NCBI GenBank assembly: GCA_023269335.1
Contig: JAHFTM010000139.1
Span: 1-5,739 of the forward strand
DNA: 5,739 nucleotides
From: Chlamydiia bacterium
GTDB lineage: Bacteria; Chlamydiota; Chlamydiia; Chlamydiales; FEN-1388
Direction of reading: 5' to 3'
The notes beneath the pieces were generated by a model that was given only the letters and a program-made list of their open reading frames with translations, did not search any database and was not told the DNA's origin. Of the stretch, positions 5,276 to 5,739 are shown piece by piece (the stretch's first letter is position 1; every line of letters begins with the position of its first letter). Position numbers and translations under genes: made by a program.

Positions 5276-5739
5276 CAGGCGGCGTTCTTTCATCATTAGG
5301 TAAAGGCATTGCAGCCTCATCAATAGGCCTACTTTTAGAGCATAAGGGCTTAAAAATTGCCATGATGAAGCTTGATCCTTACTTGAATGTGGATCCAGGG
5401 ACAATGAATCCTTATCAACATGGAGAGGTCTATGTGACCGATGATGGTGCTGAGACGGACCTTGACCTTGGCCATTACTACCGCTTCACACACTCCCCGC
5501 TTTCGAAAAAGTCAAGTGCCTCATCAGGGCAGATCTATCATGATGTGATCAAGCGCGAGCGCAAAGGCGATTATTTAGGTAAAACTGTTCAGGTGATTCC
5601 GCATATTACGGATGAAATCAAGCATCGCATCTTAGCCTGTGCTCATCAAGAAGAGGGCATTCAGGTAGTTATCGTAGAAATTGGCGGAACGGTAGGTGAT
5701 ATTGAATCCTCGCCATTTTTGGAAGCGATACGGCAGTTT
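5251..5739 (+). CDS. pyrG: CTP synthase, N-terminal part (truncated by window end)
   Basis: PyrG converts UTP to CTP using ATP and glutamine in the cytoplasm. The 163 residues seen are most of the amidoligase (synthase) domain; the glutaminase domain lies beyond the window. Visible motifs are [15 protein letters not shown] (P-loop with K18), [14 protein letters not shown] (41-54), [20 protein letters not shown] (57-76, with D72), [15 protein letters not shown] and [12 protein letters not shown] (142-153). D72 and E143 correspond to the magnesium-binding D72 and E140 of E. coli; three extra residues lie between them. I prefer ATG 5251 because it gives the same N-terminal length as E. coli (MxTxYIFVTGG). 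ATG 5245 is in frame two codons earlier and also possible. The start lies 25 bases inside kdsB with only a weak purine stretch upstream, so translation is probably coupled to kdsB. The product supplies CTP for KdsB. Confidence 0.95.
   Translation, partial: MQTKYIFVTGGVLSSLGKGIAASSIGLLLEHKGLKIAMMKLDPYLNVDPGTMNPYQHGEVYVTDDGAETDLDLGHYYRFTHSPLSKKSSASSGQIYHDVIKRERKGDYLGKTVQVIPHITDEIKHRILACAHQEEGIQVVIVEIGGTVGDIESSPFLEAIRQF

Noticed and set aside
5175..5363. Minus-strand frame across the kdsB/pyrG junction
   Set aside because: Both strongly conserved + strand genes cover it.
1..5739. tRNA, rRNA, CRISPR arrays, transposases or attachment sites
   Set aside because: None was seen when reading the coding regions and the three spacers (189, 157 and 157 bases).

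Overview
The window most likely comes from a member of the Chlamydiae, probably an environmental (amoeba- or arthropod-associated) lineage rather than a classical Chlamydia. The main reason is kdsB running directly into pyrG, the order known from Chlamydia. Both translated products also share chlamydia-style wording, such as NGT instead of SGT in KdsB and a very close PyrG N-terminus. The DNA is AT-rich and all genes lie on the + strand. This assignment is inference from gene order and remembered family sequences; no search was run.

Layout. (1) Positions 1-2251: the C-terminal 750 residues of a large protein whose start lies before the window. It contains a long internal repeat and ends in an AsmA-like domain, so it is probably an envelope protein. 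(2) 2392-2952: a compact type II toxin-antitoxin operon, a Phd/YefM-like antitoxin followed by a RelE/StbE-like toxin starting at GTG with a 4-base overlap. Its promoter carries a perfect 20-bp palindrome between the -35 and -10 boxes and a TGTACA core over the -35. (3) 3110-4374: two unrecognised proteins of 174 and 247 residues, coupled by an ATGA overlap. The first has a stretch that resembles the importin-beta-binding (IBB) domain of eukaryotic importin-alpha; the second has a short F-box-like or armadillo-like helix. They could be host-directed effectors. (4) 4375-4531: a spacer with inverted repeats and two TATAAT boxes. (5) 4532-5739: kdsB, with unusual substitutions in three normally invariant motifs, overlapping the start of pyrG, which runs off the window.

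How the genes relate. kdsB and pyrG form a metabolic pair: PyrG makes CTP and KdsB uses CTP to activate Kdo for lipopolysaccharide. The toxin-antitoxin pair and the two unknown genes look like accessory insertions between conserved envelope and housekeeping genes. The observations most worth a second look are the IBB-like segment, the altered KdsB active-site motifs, and the repeat architecture of the large protein.
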